From assembly GCA_000226015.1 (NCBI GenBank), contig JH153500.1, positions 139,115-164,167 on the forward strand: a DNA stretch of 25,053 nucleotides, in the 5' to 3' direction. This stretch comes from Mnemiopsis leidyi. Its lineage: Eukaryota; Ctenophora; Tentaculata; Lobata; Bolinopsidae. Of the stretch, positions 21,501 to 25,053 are shown piece after piece; position 1 is the first letter of the stretch, and each line of letters opens with the position of its first letter. The notes beneath the pieces are model-generated. The model was not told the origin of the DNA and made no database searches. It worked only from the letters and a program-made list of their open reading frames with translations. Made by a program: the position numbers and the translations under genes.

Positions 21501-23031
21501 AACCGATTTATTTGAACTTTCCAGTTCGGCAGATTAGTCGAAACAAATATTCTTCAACAAGCCTAGGCGAAAACAACTAGAAATAAAGTCAAGAAGCAGT
21601 GGCCAAACGTTAAGGACTTCACCGATTTATTGTTTTTTGTGTCCATCCATTGTGCCCTAGAGGGGGCGCCTCTATATGAAGGACCTTTAAGGAATCCAGG
21701 TTGGTCCACAACATAAACTGCTTTCTTTTAATTGAACACAGATTAGACAGAATCTGGTAGACTGGTGATACCATACGAAATAGTTTATAACGATCTGTAA
21801 TTATCTGTTTTTAAGGTTTTCGGGGTTAGGTCGAAAAGGCAAACGATTGCTGCAGCTTTGTTAAAGAGTGTAATTCTCGAAATCCAGGCTAGGTCTATTT
21901 AGCAATAATGATGATTCAGACTTTCGGGCCATGTCTTTTTAGAAGCTGTACGTGGCGGAAAGCGTAAGTTTAACAAATAAACGCCCGTACGTGATATGCT
22001 GCGCGCGCACATTAATTATGCAATTTGCGCGAAAACATAAGACCTTGTGTAGTAATGAACAATTCGCGCGTTACGTAAATGACCAATTATCTCATTAAAA
22101 TGATATACAGACGGAAATAAACTTTCTGTTGATCTCAACTTTCATAACAAGGTGATCCCAATTTTCTGAAAGTTTGATTATATGATTATCCGTGTTTGGA
22201 AAATATTGCAGGAACAACCCAAGACTTGGTATCAAGAATGTCCCACCGACCCTCAATAAAAAAGCCTCAGCATTGGCAATGTCTTACTACGATAACTCCT
22301 TCTCCGTGAGAGCAGGAATGTTATTGAATCTGCTTCCAAGAGAAGTGAACACGCTCACAGATCTGAACACTCAAAATCGCTCTTGGAACATTCCTGATAC
22401 TTCCCCTAGTCCCGGATGCATGGCAAAGAACTCAAACTCCATGATTGACTGGTGCAGCCAGAAAGGTGGTCCGCAGATGGCGCGATGGCTCATGAGAAGC
22501 TATTCCAAACTACTCAAAGGTTCAATATGTAGGTTCAAAGGAATGTGAATGATTGAGAGCTAAAGTTACCTTTATTAAGTAGCTGGTACTCACCCTAGCA
22601 TTGTGAATAGGATGTATTTCACGAACATGAGAATTTGGAAATCGATGATCTCGGCAGCAATTCGTCGTTTTATACTCGCCATTTTGTACTTGTAGCCGAT
22701 AACTGAGGTAAAACACTTTAAAATATGAAGTGTTATGCATTCGTCAAAAATTGCTAAAAACCAAAAAACATATTGACACAAAATTTGTAAAATTAATTAA
22801 TTCAATCTGGGATTAATCATTATATGTAATCCGAAAAAAAGTCCTCTGAAATGTGGAGAAAATCCACAAACCAGTGTTACTAGCAGATGAGACAGAAGAA
22901 GTGAAGTTACTGGGGAAGTTTACTGGAACCCTGAACAATATCTGAGGTTGATATGTAGGTGAAGGGAGGGTAGAAAGATAGTTAACATATTGCTTCCACC
23001 AACATCCCCATTCTTCTCTGTACTTATCCAT
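15351..23031 (-). CDS. FAM8A1: FAM8A1-like RDD-domain membrane protein, 5 exons, complete
   Basis: Coding exons 23031-22881, 22702-22594, 16283-16154, 15829-15675 and 15510-15351 join to 705 bases, 234 residues, all in phase and all GT-AG. Known of the family: FAM8A1 is an ER membrane protein with a C-terminal RDD domain that assembles with the HRD1 ubiquitin-ligase complex. Seen: an N-terminal YREEWGCWWKQYVNYL block like the family's YSRQVHEWLWQSYCGYL; RRIAAEIIDF at 63-72 beginning TM1 (about 69-86); an acidic DEDLESEISMDEL loop at 100-112; TM2 at about 113-129; GGATIGKRLMGIKVV at 142-156, the RDD hallmark; FFPVFFTML at about 197-205 (TM3); and YDITTGTIVV at 214-223. The human protein is about 413 residues; this one lacks the long Pro-rich N-terminal linker. 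Intron 2 is 6.3 kb and full of repeats. Family assignment is firm; the ERAD role is inferred. Confidence 0.86.
15675..15829 (-). CDS. FAM8A1: FAM8A1-like exon 4: GGATIGKRLMGIKVV core
   Basis: 155 bases, codons 131-182. It holds the clearest RDD signature, GGATIGKRLMGIKVV, equal to GGATPGKFLLGLRVV in human. A Thr/Val-rich segment follows. The acceptor is CAAATTTTCAG and the donor is GAG|GTAGGT. Confidence 0.9.
16075..16152. repeat. CA/GACA microsatellite at the donor of FAM8A1 exon 3
   Basis: Imperfect CACA and GACA repeats on plus; on the transcribed strand GU/UGUC repeats start two bases after the GT of the donor at 16153. Confidence 0.9.
16154..16283 (-). CDS. FAM8A1: FAM8A1-like exon 3: acidic loop and second transmembrane segment
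   Basis: 130 bases, codons 87-130. It encodes LLDEDLESEISMDELIDFL and LFLYWAIVLIYE, aligned with IIEEIDEDTSMEDL...YRLLVCFYE. The acceptor is TTTATCTCAG. The donor GAG|GTTTGT runs at once into a TGTC-rich microsatellite. Compared with human, four or five residues are missing before the acidic loop. Confidence 0.84.
16732..17538 (-). other. Two unexplained open segments in FAM8A1 intron 2
   Basis: Minus-strand frames 17208-16732 (158 codons) and 17538-17287 (83 codons). The first contains a Cys-bearing stretch from about 17150 to 17003 ending LKGDLQLEIKFE before a GTTAGT donor; the second contains CPQPCQFEIQIAVSGG. They could be exons of a nested or skipped unit, but the acceptors are poor and the first frame runs straight through the 29-bp duplication. 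No family recognised. Confidence 0.2.
16876..16933. repeat. 29-bp GC-rich tandem duplication
   Basis: GTTTCCTAGCGACCGAGCCG... occurs twice in direct order with one substitution, within FAM8A1 intron 2. Confidence 0.9.
18857..19390. repeat. Dispersed repeat with GGGGG/CCCCC foldback segments
   Basis: GGAGCGTAGCTGGGATTTTTGG then AAGGGGGT ... CCCCCCCCCCTCCCCC then AAAAATTT forms an inverted pair at 18857-18930. At 19355-19383 GGGGGATCC faces GGATCCCCC across 11 bases. The CGTAGC(T/C)GGGATTTTT opening is, as I recall, common in invertebrate interspersed repeats. No coding sequence. Confidence 0.45.
20211..20298 (+). repeat. Diverged dispersed repeat, copy 1
   Basis: From AACTTCCCAGTTCAGCAG to GGCAGTGGCC, it aligns along its length with 21515-21604. 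The open frame over it is not considered coding. Confidence 0.6.
21515..21604 (+). repeat. Diverged dispersed repeat, copy 2
   Basis: From AACTTTCCAGTTCGGCAG to AGCAGTGGCC, the same orientation as the copy at 20211-20298, perhaps 70-75% alike. Both lie in FAM8A1 intron 2. Confidence 0.6.
22150..22548 (+). mobile_element. 3' remnant of a second CR1-like LINE, antisense in FAM8A1 intron 2
   Basis: The plus strand carries VWKIL (frame starting about 22183), a frame change near 22215, then an open frame with NSFSVRAGMLLNLLPREV and the tail IPDTSPSPG...NSNSMIDWC, the typical C-terminal end of CR1-like reverse-transcriptase polyproteins. The frame stops at 22548, only 45 bases from the donor of FAM8A1 exon 2, on the opposite strand. 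It is 5'-truncated, without a catalytic domain, and of a different subfamily from the copy at 23.4-24.1 kb. Confidence 0.75.
22594..22702 (-). CDS. FAM8A1: FAM8A1-like exon 2: first RDD transmembrane segment
   Basis: 109 bases, codons 51-87. It encodes KRRIAAEIIDFQILMFVKYI, matching HRFMAEMVDFFILFFIKATI of FAM8A1. The acceptor is TTTTACCTCAG and the donor is G|GTGAGT. An internal ATG (codon 58) has a good AAAATGG context and is an alternative start. Confidence 0.86.
22881..23031 (-). CDS. FAM8A1: FAM8A1-like exon 1
   Basis: 151 bases, codons 1-51, starting ATGGATAAG. The aromatic block at 4-18 is the conserved N-terminal motif of the family. Two GT donors (22880 and 22910) are both phase 1, so the exon could end 30 bases earlier without changing frame. 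The base before the ATG follows an AG after a CTAA repeat, so a 5' untranslated exon may lie upstream. Confidence 0.78.
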
Positions 23032-23035
23032 CCTA

Positions 23036-23088
23036 AGTTAGTTAGTTACTTAGTTGGTTAGTTAGTTAGTGAGTTAGTTAGATACAGT
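23036..23088. repeat. GTTA/CTAA microsatellite just upstream of the FAM8A1 start
   Basis: Imperfect TTAG/GTTA repeats. On the transcribed strand they read CTAACTAAC..., each a canonical branch-point core, and end CTTAG|G directly before the ATG. Confidence 0.85.
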
Positions 23089-23311
23089 AAACCTTAGATT
23101 TACCAGGCCTCTCGGGGTAAATCGAAGGGCCCGGTAAAAAGAGTTTGGCCTAATTTTGGCCAAAAATAGTAACTTAAGTTATTGATAGCTATATGTAAAC
23201 GTCATCCTGATCGAATGACTTCATTTCAATTTAACTTTGTTTTGGCAGTCTCTATATCAAAAATTGATAAGCTTGATTAGACGATGTCATAAAAATTAAA
23301 CCTTAAATCAG

Positions 23312-24080
23312 ATGTAAATAAATAAATTAATAAATTAATAACAAATAATGATGCCAGCATCATCACAACTTATCTCCAAAAGTATCTTTAAAAAATCTAA
23401 AATTCAATTAAAAGCTAAAATACCGAAATTCAAAATCCTAATTTATGTTGATATAAACCTTTTTCTAGCTACAAAAGGATTATCTTTGAGAAAGGTATTA
23501 TGTCTTATCTTATTCTCTAAATAACTTCCACTTTCAATACGATTTAAGATCTCATCAGAAATATCCCAGAAGTTCCCACTACCATAAATTTCTAAAGCTT
23601 TAGTTCTGCCCTTAAAAATCTCAAGATGAGATTTAAAAACATTTAAATTTAATGCAGTCTTCACCTCTATGGGTAGCTTATTCCAAAATGACATAACCCT
23701 ATCATTTAAAAATTTTCTACGAATACGATTAATTTTGTAAACTTTACTTTTCCCTGGTTTACATACCAAATTAACTCCTGATCTACTTAAATTTAAGACC
23801 CCAGATAAATGGGATAAACCCTGGCTGGCTTTATAAACCTCAATCAGGTCTCCTCTCGAACATCTCTCAGCGAGGGTAGTCAGCTGTAGAATCTGCAGTC
23901 GCTCAGAGTAAGGAAGAAGGCCTACCCCTTCAATCATCCGAGTAAAGCGTCTCTGGACGCTCTCAATCCTCATTATCAAAGACCAATTTCCATGCTCTGC
24001 TGCAGGATTCCAAGCTGAACACAATATTCGAGATGTGGCCTGATTAAGGTCTTGTACACCCTAAGCATTAACAACTTCTA
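23312..24080 (-). mobile_element. 3' remnant of a CR1/jockey-like LINE
   Basis: The minus strand encodes the region C-terminal to the reverse-transcriptase domain of a non-LTR retrotransposon. VYKTLIRPHLEYC is followed by a one-base deletion around 24013, then AWNP, IESVQRRFTRMIEG, LPYSERLQILQLTTL and RGDLIEVYK, then a SFWNKLPIEVK block, ending at TAA at 23443-23445. The catalytic YADD half is absent: similarity stops near 24077, so the copy is 5'-truncated. The AT-rich TTTATTAATT-type run at 23346-23312 looks like the 3' tail. It lies upstream of FAM8A1 exon 1 and is dead through truncation and frameshift. Confidence 0.85.
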
Positions 24081-24993
24081 TTTAACCACAAACAAGAATT
24101 GCGACCCCTTAGTTAGGTCTCAGGCGGACGCTAGATTTCCATCTCTCAAATTCTAAAGAGGCTTCTTTGATTTGCCCTCTGCTAGTGCTAGAAGCATAGA
24201 ATTTGAGCAGCAGATATCTTTTAAAAGTAAATTCTGCCGCAAAGACTGCTGATGGAATACCATGGAAGCTACAATGAAAATATTGGCCGTAAAATGAGAC
24301 ATTTTTATTCCAACTCTTTTGACGATAATGGATGCTGTTGATACATACTAGTTTTCGGTTTTGAAAACTTATAACCGGCCGTGAAATTTTAGCTATTAAA
24401 AACAACGGATGTGGATATTTCTAACGGTGCAGTCAAATAGTTTTTGTGCTTGAACTTTGTCGGAAGTTTCAGTGTCATTAGCTTGCATGTTGCAGTGACT
24501 GATTGGCGGTTCTCGCATTACATCTAGTCAAATATAACTGATATTGATAATGAAAGTGAAATCAGGTGCAGACGAGCGCGATTCATGAGGTATGCGATTC
24601 GTGAAGTAATTACGAATCTAGCTGATTCAATCGGCCTATTGCGATGCGTTTATTAGGATAACGCTACACTGTTAAATTTGTGTGTCGTCATATCACATAT
24701 TGTGTCACATAATCTATTAATATCATCGTGATATCGCAAAATTAAGAATGAAATAATTGGCCACAGTTGCGCATAAACTTAAAACCATAGATAAGTCAGA
24801 TGAGCATTAGAATTGAATCTCAAGTTGACATAATACTTCGGAGTAATACTCTGATAGTGATACGTACGCTGTGCAACGGCGATAAACTCGCAAATATATA
24901 TTCAACGTAGAATAACTTTGCGGAGGCAATTTGTGACGTAGACATGGTAACGGTGGCGCGCACTGCACTATGTGTAAAATTGCTTTGTGACCG
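24081..24993. other. Upstream flank of FAM8A1 beyond the LINE
   Basis: No exon or RNA gene recognised. The minus-strand frame 24405-24109 (98 codons) lacks any motif and is probably chance. Confidence 0.4.
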
Positions 24994-25053
24994 CGGACAG
25001 TGGACAGCGGACAGCGGACACCACCATCTACCTACCTACCCACCCACCACCTC
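24994..25053. repeat. Short-period repeats at the right edge
   Basis: GGACAGC(G) occurs three times, followed by CTAC and CCAC repeats reaching the end of the window. Confidence 0.7.

Larger units (their letters stand above)
17540..22149. other. Main body of FAM8A1 intron 2
   Basis: AT-rich intron. Apart from the repeats listed at 18.9-19.4, 20.2 and 21.5 kb, and a CpG-rich patch at 21985-22080 (GCGCGCGC, CGCGCGTTACG) that looks repeat-derived, I see nothing in it. Confidence 0.5.

Overview
This is animal nuclear DNA. It has about 60% A+T, coding exons of 51-290 bases split by GT-AG introns, no operons or ribosome-binding sites, and decayed CR1/jockey-like retrotransposon tails. Introns are mostly 140-1000 bases, with one of 6.3 kb. 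Together with the repeat types this suggests an invertebrate, probably marine; I cannot name the species. Nearly all long open frames here are chance. The real genes only appear when short exons are joined across introns.

Two complete genes can be assembled, both on the minus strand. (1) Positions 11455 down to 4936: eleven exons, 1410 coding bases, 469 residues. It is a secreted carboxylesterase of the Notum / pectin-acetylesterase family, the enzyme that removes the palmitoleate from Wnt. All ten junctions keep phase. The Ser-Asp-His triad falls at S220, D313 and H367, and the serine codon is itself split by an intron. Some otherwise conserved family features are changed. (2) Positions 23031 down to 15351: five exons, 705 coding bases, 234 residues. 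It is an RDD-domain membrane protein of the FAM8A1 type, a family linked to the HRD1 ER-associated degradation complex.

A third minus-strand gene is represented by one well-bounded exon at 17-203 and continues off the left edge. Inside Notum intron 1, on the same strand, lies an orphan C-terminal exon of a short-chain dehydrogenase/reductase (10271-10388). Between the two genes, 14195-14594 holds two exon-like blocks of unknown gene.

The rest is intron and intergenic sequence rich in repeats: a large foldback element at 1388-2421 with a perfect 26-bp hairpin near its centre; G-rich and telomere-like sequence at 2735-2960; minisatellites and microsatellites, four of them close to splice sites; a LINE tail on the plus strand inside FAM8A1 intron 2; a second LINE tail on the minus strand upstream of FAM8A1; and diverged dispersed repeats at 18.9-19.4 kb, 20.2 kb and 21.5 kb. 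The two genes need not act together: Notum works outside the cell on lipidated Wnt, FAM8A1 in the ER membrane.
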